Shown: positions 7,949-15,842, numbered from the stretch's first letter. The stretch is 64,000 nucleotides of DNA from a bacterium (GCA_029932675.1 JAOZPP010000003.1:1-64000); one strand, 5' to 3'. Program-made: numbers and translations. The notes: a model not told the origin generated them from the letters alone.

Positions 7949-9226
7949 ATGAAATCAGGATTGGCTAAAGCGATAATCAACAGGTTGGGGGGGACGGGGA
8001 CCCCCCCTGAATTTGGGATAGAACACTTTACTGTGGGACTGGACCCCTGGTTGGGGATAATAGATGAGGAGTATTTGGATAGCTTTATCAAGTTAGGGGG
8101 CTCAGCCTTCAAATTGGTGATCGGCAACTATGGAGGGGGAAAGACCCATTTCCTTTATCGGATAAGGGATGTTGCCTGGGCAAGGGGGTATGCGGTGAGC
8201 TATGTAGCCCTCTCCCCAGTTGAGTGCCCATTCAACAAATTAGAGCTTGTCTATAAGGCAACAGTGGCTAACCTAATGCATCCGATGAAGGGTGAGGAGC
8301 AGATAAAACCCTGGGAGAGGGGGATCGATGGTTTCCTCCGCAACTGGTATATGGAGAAGGTAGAGGAGTTTGGGGAAAAGGGAGGGGAGTTCCTTACCTC
8401 CTATGTCCGCTCTATAGCGGGGATAGAGTCCTCAAGCTTTACCAACGCGGTGAGGGAGGCCTTTCTCTCCCTTCAAACGGGGGGGGAGGACTATGAGCGC
8501 ATCCTCCAATGGTTAAAAGGGGAGGAGATCGATCGTGTTATTCGCAATAAGTATGGGATTACTGAGAGGGTGGACAAGACAACAGCCTTCCGCCACCTTA
8601 GATCTTTAGCCCAATGGATCAAGGCCATAGGCTATGCCGGCCTCGTTCTCCTCTTTGACGAGGCTGAAAGGGGGTTGAGCATCGCCTCTTCTCGGGAGAG
8701 GAGGGTGGCTATGGACAACCTCAGACAACTGATAGATGAGTGTGGAAACAGCAGGCTCCCCGGGGTGATGATCTTTTACGCCATACCAGATGAAAGGCAA
8801 CTGTTGGAGGAGAGGTTGGAGGTCTATGAGGCTTTGCGTCAGAGGCTCTCCGGAGTGCTCACTGGAGTCAATCCCAGTGGGGTGAGGATAAACCTTGAGG
8901 AGTTGGGGAAGGAACCGGTGGAGTTTCTCCAGGAATTGGGGGAGAAACTTTCCACTATTTATCAAGATGCCTATCCTCCCTTTAGCTTTCCTCAGGAGAG
9001 CTTGAGGGAGGCCATCACCTACCTTGCTCAAGCGGCTTATGAAGAAAGGTATGCCGATGTGGGGCATCGTCGGGTATTTGTAAAGGGAATAATTCAGGCC
9101 TTCCACCGGTTGAGGAACCAACCTACTGAACCCATCGGAAGGGATATGGCCAGAAGGATCATCCGTGACCAATTGATGGCCTTAGAGATGGAGTTCCAGG
9201 AGGAAGCTGATCAGCAGGAGTATTAG
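7949..9226 (+). CDS. BrxC/BrxD-like P-loop ATPase (ATPase 1)
   Basis: ATG 7949 is taken because AGGGGGTG precedes it, 4 nt after the previous stop; the frame upstream overlaps the preceding gene. 425 residues. Walker A GNYGGGKT at residues 59-66, Walker B LVLLFDEAE at 232-240. The opening (INRLGGTGTPP, FTVGLDPWL) and the GxYGxGKTHFL pattern fit the DUF2791/BrxD-like family. In BREX phage-defence systems of some types these ATPases work with a BrxHI helicase (family knowledge). Length agrees with BrxD (~430). Second gene of the operon, directly followed by a second ATPase of similar design. Without PglX/PglZ nearby, assignment to BREX proper is not supported. Confidence 0.8.
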   Translation: MKSGLAKAIINRLGGTGTPPEFGIEHFTVGLDPWLGIIDEEYLDSFIKLGGSAFKLVIGNYGGGKTHFLYRIRDVAWARGYAVSYVALSPVECPFNKLELVYKATVANLMHPMKGEEQIKPWERGIDGFLRNWYMEKVEEFGEKGGEFLTSYVRSIAGIESSSFTNAVREAFLSLQTGGEDYERILQWLKGEEIDRVIRNKYGITERVDKTTAFRHLRSLAQWIKAIGYAGLVLLFDEAERGLSIASSRERRVAMDNLRQLIDECGNSRLPGVMIFYAIPDERQLLEERLEVYEALRQRLSGVLTGVNPSGVRINLEELGKEPVEFLQELGEKLSTIYQDAYPPFSFPQESLREAITYLAQAAYEERYADVGHRRVFVKGIIQAFHRLRNQPTEPIGRDMARRIIRDQLMALEMEFQEEADQQEY

Positions 9227-10579
9227 ATGATTGGGGCCATGGTCTACCATCAGGGGTTAGGGAAAGGGCGGGTGGTAGATACAAGATGGAGGGGAATGCA
9301 TCTTTTAGTGGAGTTTGAGAATGGCCTTTCCCTTTGGGTTAACCGTGAGGTGTTGAAGCTGCTTACTCCGGTTAAGGAGAAACCCCGTCCTCAACCCAAG
9401 CTGAGACATACTCCTACCAAAGGGGGGGATTTCCAATCCCGCAGGATGATCGAGGCCTTCAGATTAGGCGTAGTTCCCTCCTTTGCCATTAACGACTTCA
9501 CCTTTGGTCGGAAGAAGGAATTAGAGGAGATCGAACGAACATTTGAGAGTTTCCCTCGCAAAGGAGGAGAGGTTTTAGCCATAGAAGGGGAGTATGGATC
9601 TGGGAAGACTCACCTCTTGGATTATATATTTACCTGGGCCCTGGGTCAGGGATATGCCGTTGGTCGGGCGGAGCTTGATCGCTTTGATGTTACCCCCTAT
9701 CGACCAAAGCATATCTATCGGGAGCTGATGAGAACTTTGAGATTCACCTTATGGAACAAGGAACTTAGCTTTCCAGAGATATTGAGGGAAGCCAAGGAGG
9801 TCAACCTCCCCACTTCCCATCTTTACCTCTCCAAGGCCCTTTGGCTCCTCTCTCAGGACGAGGACCCACCAGCCCTCTGGAGTTGGATAGGAGGGGAGGA
9901 AGTAGGCAGGGAATACTTGGACTACCTAAAATATTGGAAGTTGCCTGTGCTCTTGGATCACACCCCGGCAGTGGATGTTTACTGCTATCTCCTTAGTGGT
10001 TTGGGATATTTGATCAAAGCCTTAGGGGGGAAGGGATTGGTGTTGATCATCGATGAGGCTGAGACCCTATTCCACCTCTGGTGGACCCCTTATCAGAGGA
10101 TTGGCCTTTACCTTTTCAAGGGGCTGGTAGGCACGGCCCTCAACCTTCCCCAGCTTACTCAGGTGGAGAAGGGGAAAAGACAGAGGGATGTGAGCTTAAG
10201 CGTTGGTTGGGTCGATAGTCAGGGATACATTCACTCTGGCATCCGCCCTCTTCCTTACCTTTATCACCCCCCCTCTCATATATTTCTCATCCTTGCCCTT
10301 ACCCCTTCAGGCTCTTCTTATTATGAAGAGCTGCGAGCGATTATTCCTCCCCAGAGGCTCCTCTCCCTTTCCCCCCTCTCCAGTTCTGACTATTTCCAAA
10401 TGGCGGAGAGGCTTATCGAGCTTTATAGTCATGCCTTTCCCTCATTCCAACCAGGGGGGGAAGTAAAGTCCATCTTAACCAGAAATTTGAGGGAGAAGAG
10501 GGTGAGGATGTTTATCAGAGAGGCGGTAGAGAGGATGGACCATATCCGCTACTACCAATATGAATCCCCAGGAAGCTGA
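9227..10579 (+). CDS. BrxC/BrxD-like P-loop ATPase with N-terminal Tudor-like domain (ATPase 2)
   Basis: The ATG at 9227 follows the previous stop without a gap. 450 residues. Residues 1-48 (GAMVYHQGLGKGRVV, LLVEFENGLSLWV) resemble the SH3/Tudor-like fold found at the C-terminus of UvrD/PcrA helicases; I infer a nucleic-acid or polymerase-binding add-on. Residues ~70-450 are the ATPase: FAINDFTFGRKKELEEI, Walker A GEYGSGKT (121-128), Walker B LVLIIDE (271-277), then a long alpha/beta C-terminal half. It is a diverged relative of ATPase 1, so the pair may form a hetero-oligomer. Its last 20 nt overlap the helicase gene. Confidence 0.78.
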   Translation: MIGAMVYHQGLGKGRVVDTRWRGMHLLVEFENGLSLWVNREVLKLLTPVKEKPRPQPKLRHTPTKGGDFQSRRMIEAFRLGVVPSFAINDFTFGRKKELEEIERTFESFPRKGGEVLAIEGEYGSGKTHLLDYIFTWALGQGYAVGRAELDRFDVTPYRPKHIYRELMRTLRFTLWNKELSFPEILREAKEVNLPTSHLYLSKALWLLSQDEDPPALWSWIGGEEVGREYLDYLKYWKLPVLLDHTPAVDVYCYLLSGLGYLIKALGGKGLVLIIDEAETLFHLWWTPYQRIGLYLFKGLVGTALNLPQLTQVEKGKRQRDVSLSVGWVDSQGYIHSGIRPLPYLYHPPSHIFLILALTPSGSSYYEELRAIIPPQRLLSLSPLSSSDYFQMAERLIELYSHAFPSFQPGGEVKSILTRNLREKRVRMFIREAVERMDHIRYYQYESPGS

Positions 10580-12548
10580 TATTGAGATCAGAAAACGGTT
10601 GGCCAATTCTTGGAGGGCCTTCTTCTCTCCATTTCCTCATCTCTTGCCCATTCAAAGGTTAACTATTCCCAAGGTTTTGCAGGGCCGAAATTTGGTGATC
10701 TCCTCTCCCGCAGCAACTGGGAAGACAGAGGCCGTGATGGGCCCATTGGCCGAGCTTCTCATCAGGGAGGGGTGGAGGGGTTTAAGTATCCTCTATGTCT
10801 CCCCCACAAGGGCATTGGTCAACGATCTCTATAAGAGATTAAAAGGCCCCCTGGAGGGGTTAAGAATTGGCCTAGCCAGAAAGACTATGGATCATCGGGA
10901 ATTTAACCCCCAAAACCCGGCCTCTGTCTTAGTTACTACCCCAGAGTCCTTCGACTCCCTTATCTGTCGGGCTCCCCAGGTCTTTGAGTCCATAAAGGCT
11001 GTTTGTCTGGATGAGATTCATCTCTTGGATGGAACCTATCGAGGCGATCAGTTGCGGGTTCTCCTTCAGAGGTTAAGGCTTTTGAGGAGGGAGCCTATTC
11101 GGTTTTACGCCCTTTCGGCAACGATATCTGATCCCATTTCCCTGGGAGAGAGGTATTTCTTCCCTTTTGAGGTTGTTCAAGCCAAAGGGAGGCGAAGGAT
11201 CTACCATACCCTCCTTCCCTTTGATGATAAGTTAGAGGAGCTTATCAACCGGTTTCGTATCCAGAAAATCAAGAAGGCGCTTTTCTTCTGCAATACAAGG
11301 AAGGAGGTAGAGAGAGTAGCCCTCCTCTTAAAGAGGGCCTGGGAATATCCAGAGAGGGTCTGGGTGCACCATGCCAGCCTCAGCAGGAGAGAGAGGGAGG
11401 TGGTGGAGAGGGAGATGAATCGGGAGAAGGTGGGGATTTGTGTGGCTACGATGACCCTTGAGCTGGGGGTAGATATAGGTGATATCGAAGCAGTTGTGCT
11501 TGTCTCCCCACCCCCTTCGATGAATGCCCTTTTGCAAAGATTAGGAAGGGGAAATAGGAGGAGTGGCGGGTTGATTGCTTACGGCCTGTACAGAAATGGG
11601 TGGGAAGAGACCATCTTTGATCTTCTCTTCGAACTTGCCAAAATAGGGTGGATGGAGGAGGAAGAGCCTCCCCTTCACCTCTCGGTTGTAGTTCAACAGA
11701 TGCTCTCCTACCTCTACCAGAAGAGGAGGATCGGAGCCACAGCGGAGGCCATTCAGAGGGTTCTAATCCCCTTAGGTTTAGAGCTTACCGATGTCCTGGA
11801 ACTTCTTCTCCACCTGGAGAGGATTGGGTTTGTTCAATCACAGGGTGGGGGAGTATATTGGCTTGGTCCCAAGGCAGAGGCTATGGCCGAGAGGGGGTTC
11901 ATCCATTCTAATATACCTAAGAGCAGGGGAAGCTATCAGGTCTTTGACCTTACATCTGGAAGGCAGATTGGTACCATTGAGACGGTTAGCCCCCAGTTTG
12001 TCCTCCAGGGTAGGGGGTGGGGGGTGGAGAGGAAAGATGGGGTGAAGTTATTCGTCCGTCCTTTGGGCCATAGAAACGAGATGGTAAGGGGGGTATTCTG
12101 TGGAGGGGGGGGGAGGGTTTGGGGGCACAGCTTAGGGGCGAGGCTGAAGAGAAAAGTCTTTGTCGGGGCAAAAGAGGACGATCTCCCCTTCTGTTCGGCC
12201 CTTGGGGTAACCAAGGTCTATCATTTCTTGGGGCCTATTTGGGGGGAGCTTTGGGCCCAGTACATCAGCTTGATTAAGGGGATAAATGCGGTGGATCAAG
12301 GAGGGGTAATGATGAGCATTGAGGGGGACCCTCAATTAGAGGACCTCCTCTGGCTTTCTGACGAAGGGGTGACAGAGGTACTGGAGGGGATGAGGGGGAT
12401 ATTGCTCGATCAGCTCAACTTAGGTCTATTCTTCCGTTATCTTCCCCCTCACTTCCAAGATAAGGCTCTGAGGGAGGCCCTGGGAATTGAGCAGATGGTT
12501 GATTATCTGGAAGGGTTCAATCCCCTTCTAATAGAAGAATGTCCTTGA
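10560..12548 (+). CDS. Lhr/BrxHI-like superfamily 2 DEAD/H-box helicase
   Basis: 662 residues. RecA domain 1: Walker A AATGKT (51-56), SPTRA motif Ia (81-85), TTPES (126-130), DEIH box (151-154), SAT (186-188). RecA domain 2: LFFCNTRKEVE, HHASLSR, ATMTLELGVDIGDIE, and arginine-finger motif QRLGRGNRR (326-334). The rest (~345-662) should hold the winged-helix and C-terminal region usual in Lhr-type enzymes. The nearest known partner relation is BrxHI, an Lhr-like helicase encoded beside brxD in several BREX types. It overlaps ATPase 2 by 20 nt, so expression is coupled. Last gene of the operon. No nuclease motif is visible, so DNA translocation or remodelling is the safest prediction. Confidence 0.88.
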   Translation: MNPQEADIEIRKRLANSWRAFFSPFPHLLPIQRLTIPKVLQGRNLVISSPAATGKTEAVMGPLAELLIREGWRGLSILYVSPTRALVNDLYKRLKGPLEGLRIGLARKTMDHREFNPQNPASVLVTTPESFDSLICRAPQVFESIKAVCLDEIHLLDGTYRGDQLRVLLQRLRLLRREPIRFYALSATISDPISLGERYFFPFEVVQAKGRRRIYHTLLPFDDKLEELINRFRIQKIKKALFFCNTRKEVERVALLLKRAWEYPERVWVHHASLSRREREVVEREMNREKVGICVATMTLELGVDIGDIEAVVLVSPPPSMNALLQRLGRGNRRSGGLIAYGLYRNGWEETIFDLLFELAKIGWMEEEEPPLHLSVVVQQMLSYLYQKRRIGATAEAIQRVLIPLGLELTDVLELLLHLERIGFVQSQGGGVYWLGPKAEAMAERGFIHSNIPKSRGSYQVFDLTSGRQIGTIETVSPQFVLQGRGWGVERKDGVKLFVRPLGHRNEMVRGVFCGGGGRVWGHSLGARLKRKVFVGAKEDDLPFCSALGVTKVYHFLGPIWGELWAQYISLIKGINAVDQGGVMMSIEGDPQLEDLLWLSDEGVTEVLEGMRGILLDQLNLGLFFRYLPPHFQDKALREALGIEQMVDYLEGFNPLLIEECP

Positions 12549-12574
12549 CAGGGAGGGTAAAATTTCATTATAAT
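12545..12574 (+). promoter_or_regulatory. Near-consensus sigma70 promoter overlapping the helicase stop
   Basis: TTGACA (12545-12550), an 18-nt spacer and TATAAT (12569-12574). The TGA stop of the helicase lies inside the -35 hexamer. The next real gene is hicB at 12840, so it probably drives hicBA through a ~260-nt leader filled with dispersed repeats. The leader could also be a small RNA. Confidence 0.7.
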
Positions 12575-12647
12575 AGAGGCAACTGCTACAACATATGGGG
12601 GAGGCATCTCCCGATGCCGATCAATAATGTGCTGTTAGGAGTTACCT

Positions 12648-12720
12648 CTTCCGCCAGGAATCCCGTCGGAACGGGGCTGACAGCTCCTATCCGAGCCGTC
12701 AGAACCCCCGATTCTGACGG
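12648..12720. repeat. Dispersed composite repeat with GTCAGAA hairpin
   Basis: 12648-12683 matches 387-422 with a single difference seen. It is followed by a 9-bp hairpin, CCGTCAGAA (12696-12704) with TTCTGACGG (12712-12720). Lies in the leader between the promoter at 12545 and hicB. Confidence 0.75.
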
Positions 12721-12749
12721 GAAAAAGGGAAGGGTAGTAGAAGGCAAGG

Positions 12750-12779
12750 AACCGCAGATTAACGCAGAGTTACGCGGAT
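12750..12779. repeat. Dispersed CGCAGA-type repeat
   Basis: AACCGCAGATTAACGCAGAG followed by TTACGCGGAT; same family as 2411-2441 and 18281-18300. Confidence 0.6.
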
Positions 12780-12839
12780 ATGTGGTGGTAGGGTTCTGTC
12801 CTGACGGACTTGGAAATTAACAATTAAAGAGGGGTTACG

Positions 12840-13064
12840 ATGTTGGTAAAAATGGAAGCTTACTTTGATGGGGAATATTGGTGTGCAAGAGGGATTGGGG
12901 AGGATATTTTCACTCAAGGGGAAAGCCTTGACGAACTGGTGGAGAATATAAAGGAGGCTGTTTCTCTTCACTTTGAGGAGGAACTTGATAAAGGTAGCTT
13001 GCTCAACATTTTAATCTTGTCCGAGACGGAGGTAAGAGGTGTCGCCAAAGTCGCCACAGGTTAG
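12840..13064 (+). CDS. hicB: HicB-like antitoxin (short form)
   Basis: 74 residues from ATG 12840 with AGAGGGG upstream. The pattern YFDGEYWCARGIGEDIFTQGESLDELVENIKEAVSLH matches the HicB/UPF0150 fold (partial RNase H-like): an acidic, strand-rich start and the GESLDELxxNIKEA helix. At this length it lacks the C-terminal ribbon-helix-helix or HTH domain that lets full-length HicB (~135 residues) repress its own promoter. It overlaps the toxin gene by 26 nt. The antitoxin-first order is common for the short HicB/YcfA-type pairs. Predicted to bind and neutralise HicA. Confidence 0.88.
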   Translation: MLVKMEAYFDGEYWCARGIGEDIFTQGESLDELVENIKEAVSLHFEEELDKGSLLNILILSETEVRGVAKVATG

Positions 13065-13290
13065 TGGAAAAAACCTGGTAAGGCTTTTGGAAAATATGGG
13101 CTATGTGGTTATTAGGCAAAAAGGAAGTCACATACGTCTCAGGAAAAAGACAAGAGCAGGTGAACACAATATAACAGTTCCAGCACATAAGATCATTGCA
13201 AAGGGCACACTGAACGACATCATATCGAAGGTCAGTCTATGGAATGGCGTTTCTAAAGAGAGCCTTTTCGAGAAATTAAAGAAAGGATGA
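13039..13290 (+). CDS. hicA: HicA-like mRNA interferase toxin
   Basis: 83 residues from GTG 13039; GGAGGT sits 5 nt before it. HicA/YcfA family: a double-stranded-RNA-binding-like fold with LVRLLENMGYVVIRQKGSHIRLRKK, where the His of GSH is the expected catalytic residue, then NITVPAHKIIAKGTLNDIISK. It cleaves mRNA independently of the ribosome when HicB is lost (family knowledge). Translation is coupled to hicB by the overlap. Its place beside the BREX-like operon fits a defence-island neighbourhood. Confidence 0.9.
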   Translation: MSPKSPQVSGKNLVRLLENMGYVVIRQKGSHIRLRKKTRAGEHNITVPAHKIIAKGTLNDIISKVSLWNGVSKESLFEKLKKG

Positions 13291-13590
13291 ACTCTTTGGA
13301 ACCTTCAAAATCCTTATCTGCCAGATGGGCGAGCGGTCAGGTCCCCTGATCTGACCGTGTAGGTGGCATCCTCGGCCGAGCCGTCAGAACCCAGATTCTG
13401 ACGCCAAGGTGACGGAAGAAGGCTTCTGCCACCTCAAGGGAGGAAATTGGGGCGGATGAAAAAATAGGAAGTGTCCCTATTTTCCCTCCTATTTTCCCTA
13501 TTTTCCCTAGGGCAAGAACCCGAGGCATAGAAGAACCTTGACCTCTGTTAGGATGAAGGGAGGAAGCAAATCTTAGGGGGGGTGACAAGT
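13291..13590. repeat. Repeat-filled spacer: GTCAG hairpins and CCTATTTTCC tandem
   Basis: CGGTCAG (13334-13340) pairs with CTGACCG (13351-13357). CGTCAGAA (13382-13389) pairs with TTCTGACG (13396-13403). Around 13465-13510 there is an AATAGG...CCTATT inverted repeat followed by three near-tandem copies of CCTATTTTCC. No gene seen. Confidence 0.7.
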
Positions 13591-15162
13591 ATGTGGGTAA
13601 GGGTGAAGATTTTAATTGAGGCCTCTTTCTTGGTTCTGATAGTAGGGGTAGTTGTCTTAGGTCAGGTGGCTGAACTCCCCGTGAGGAGGGAATGGGGCAT
13701 AAGGATGAGCGAATCGGTCCGGAGGATTGAGATGGCAGATATCGATGGGGACGGGATTGATGAGATCCTTGTTGGCACCGGCAATGACTCCGGTTTTGTC
13801 TATGTCCTTAATGGGATCAACCACGAGACGGAGTGGAAAAGCCCAGGATTGATGGGAAGGGTTCTCTCCATTGGGGTAGGGGATGCAGACGGCGATGGCA
13901 CGAAGGAAATCATCGTTGGGACAGGGCAGGGTGTAAGCGATAGTGGAAATGTATATGTTTTCGACGGAGTAAGTCACGCATTGAAGTGGCACAGGGGTGG
14001 ATTAGATGAACAGGTCTATAGTGTCGCAATTGGCGATTATGATAAGGATAATAGCATAGAGATATTACTGGGAACTTATTGGAATTATCATTGGTTAGCA
14101 GAATACCTGTTTCTGCATAGGGGAGGGCATCTATTTGCTTTCGACGGTCGAACCCACCACCAAGAACTTTCTGTCTCACCAAATGTTGTAAAGAGAATGA
14201 AAATTTTGGATGTTAACGGAGATTTGATTGATGAAGTGGTCACCGGCGAGAGTTATTTAGTGATAATTGACGAACCGCATTCCCATTATATAGAAAGTCA
14301 AGTCAGTGTCTCAACAAGAAGAGATTCCATTGAGTTGGCAAGTAGAGATTTATTCTTCTACGGATTTACTCCATACCAAGAACCTATCCCCCATTTTTTA
14401 GAGATGGCTGTTGGCGATTGTGACAGCCAACTTGGCAAGGAAGTTATTTGCAGCTATGTAATCTACCGGTGGCCTTATTATAATGAACAGATAGAAGGTT
14501 TGAAAGTGCTGGATGGGGCTTCTCTCAATCTAAAATGGAGTAGAGTTGATACCGCAGGTCCACCAAATTCATATCCAAACCCCATAAATGGCTTAGCGGT
14601 TGATGACTTGAACGGAGATGGCATAAATGATATAGTTGCGGCTTATTCAGAGGGGTGGATTAGGGTGATTGATGGGGTCACTTCAGCGGACTCAGCGATT
14701 AGTCGGCAGTTGATTCCAATCTCCCATTTTGCTTACGGGGATGTGGATGAAGATGAGGAGTCTGAGGCCTGTATCAGTGATGGGGATAGTTTAATCTTAT
14801 TGGAAGTGCACCCATTTACCGCGGTTAGGGACAAGCATCAAAACCCTTCCAGCATCCCTATAGATCTTGAGCTCTCCCAGAACTGGCCCAATCCATTCAA
14901 CTCAACTACAGCTATCAATTATCAGTTGTCAGCGGTAAGTGATCAGCGGTCAGCAGTCAGCTTAAAGATCTACAACATCTTGGGGCAGGTGGTAAGGAAG
15001 CTGGTGAATGAGGAGCAGGTTCCAGGCTACTACTCGGTCCGCTGGGATGGGAAGGACAGCGGAGGCAACCCAGTGGCCAGTGGGGTATACTTTTGTAGGT
15101 TGCAGGTGTTAGGTGATAGGTTAAAGGTAGTAAAGACGAGGAAAATGATCTTGTTGAGATAG
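13591..15162 (+). CDS. Secreted FG-GAP propeller protein with sorting domain
   Basis: ATG 13591 follows AGGGGGGGTG at good spacing (GTG 13582 sits inside that site). 523 residues: signal peptide (ILIEASFLVLIVGVVVLGQ); FG-GAP-like repeats such as ADIDGDGIDEILVGT, GDADGDGTKEIIVGT, GDYDKDNSIEILLGT and DDLNGDGINDIVAAY; then a sorting domain (SQNWPNPFNST, LKIYNILGQVV, WDGKD, ASGVYFCRL). A repeat of TCAGTTGTCAGCGGT type encodes the linker INYQLSAVSDQRSAVS (14907-14960), and a GGTGTTAGGTGATAGG repeat encodes the last hairpin (15096-15128). The middle third is clearly AT-richer than both ends, as if the propeller had a different history from the signal and sorting modules. Confidence 0.88.
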   Translation: MWVRVKILIEASFLVLIVGVVVLGQVAELPVRREWGIRMSESVRRIEMADIDGDGIDEILVGTGNDSGFVYVLNGINHETEWKSPGLMGRVLSIGVGDADGDGTKEIIVGTGQGVSDSGNVYVFDGVSHALKWHRGGLDEQVYSVAIGDYDKDNSIEILLGTYWNYHWLAEYLFLHRGGHLFAFDGRTHHQELSVSPNVVKRMKILDVNGDLIDEVVTGESYLVIIDEPHSHYIESQVSVSTRRDSIELASRDLFFYGFTPYQEPIPHFLEMAVGDCDSQLGKEVICSYVIYRWPYYNEQIEGLKVLDGASLNLKWSRVDTAGPPNSYPNPINGLAVDDLNGDGINDIVAAYSEGWIRVIDGVTSADSAISRQLIPISHFAYGDVDEDEESEACISDGDSLILLEVHPFTAVRDKHQNPSSIPIDLELSQNWPNPFNSTTAINYQLSAVSDQRSAVSLKIYNILGQVVRKLVNEEQVPGYYSVRWDGKDSGGNPVASGVYFCRLQVLGDRLKVVKTRKMILLR

Positions 15163-15373
15163 AACATGGAGGCGAGAGACGAAAGTAGCAGATGAGGAGA
15201 TGGAAGGGGGAAATGGCGAAGTCCGAAAACCGAGAAATATAGGGCTGAAAGCCGGAACGAAAGGCGAAAAGCGGAAATTGAGAAGATAGAAAGCGGCAAA
15301 TGCCAAATATCGACGGCCGATGGCTAACAACCGACCCCCGTAAACTGACCTTAACAGAGCAAAGGAGGAATTT
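15163..15373. other. Purine-rich spacer with degenerate short repeats
   Basis: Runs of degenerate units such as CCGAAAACCGAG, GAAAGCCGGAA and GAAAGGCGAAAAG. No CIRCE element (TTAGCACTC/GAGTGCTAA) was found ahead of the heat-shock genes, and no convincing promoter. Confidence 0.5.
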
Positions 15374-15832
15374 ATGGCTTTAGTGGAAGCGAAGAGAGAG
15401 GGTGACCTGATGGCGGACTCCCGCCATCTGCAGGAGGAGATGGATCTCCTCTTCAGCCATTTCTTCGAGCTAAGGTACCCACCGATGTTGATCTCCGAGA
15501 GACTATGGAGACCACCGATGGATGTCTATGAGACAGATAGTGAAATTCTCATCGTTATAGAAATAGCTGGCATGAGGAATGAGGACTTCAACATCACCGT
15601 TAAGGACGAGGTCCTAACCATCCAAGGGCATAGGCTAATGAAAGAGGAGCAACGGAAGGCCTATTATAGGAATATGGAGATCAACTTTGGCCCCTTTGAA
15701 AGGAATGTCTACCTTCCTGAATCGGCCAATACCAATGACATCTCGGCTACCTATCGTGATGGTTTTTTGGTAATCAAGGTAGGAAAGGGACCGAGAGAAC
15801 TTCCCCAGGAGTTAACAATCAAGATAGAATAG
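15374..15832 (+). CDS. Small heat-shock protein, Hsp20/alpha-crystallin family
   Basis: ATG 15374 follows AAAGGAGGAA. 152 residues. The alpha-crystallin domain spans ~45-145: PPMDVYETDSEILIVIEIAGM, EDFNITVKDEVLTIQGHR, FGPFERNVYLPE and YRDGFLVIKVGK. The C-terminal tail ends ELTIKIE; it has no clear IxI. ATP-independent holdase that keeps unfolding proteins soluble in the cytoplasm. The lon gene begins 10 nt later, a pairing that makes sense as a proteostasis operon (hold, then degrade). Confidence 0.95.
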   Translation: MALVEAKREGDLMADSRHLQEEMDLLFSHFFELRYPPMLISERLWRPPMDVYETDSEILIVIEIAGMRNEDFNITVKDEVLTIQGHRLMKEEQRKAYYRNMEINFGPFERNVYLPESANTNDISATYRDGFLVIKVGKGPRELPQELTIKIE

Positions 15833-15842
15833 GACAGAAGAA

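Noticed and set aside
7054-12548. Complete BREX system
   Set aside because: No PglX methylase, PglZ phosphatase, BrxA, BrxB or large BrxC is encoded on either side; only the BrxD- and BrxHI-like parts are present.
12539-12820. 93-codon plus-strand frame after the helicase
   Set aside because: It runs through the promoter and the dispersed GTCAG and CGCAGA repeats, its translation is dictated by those repeats, and no ribosome site suits its start.
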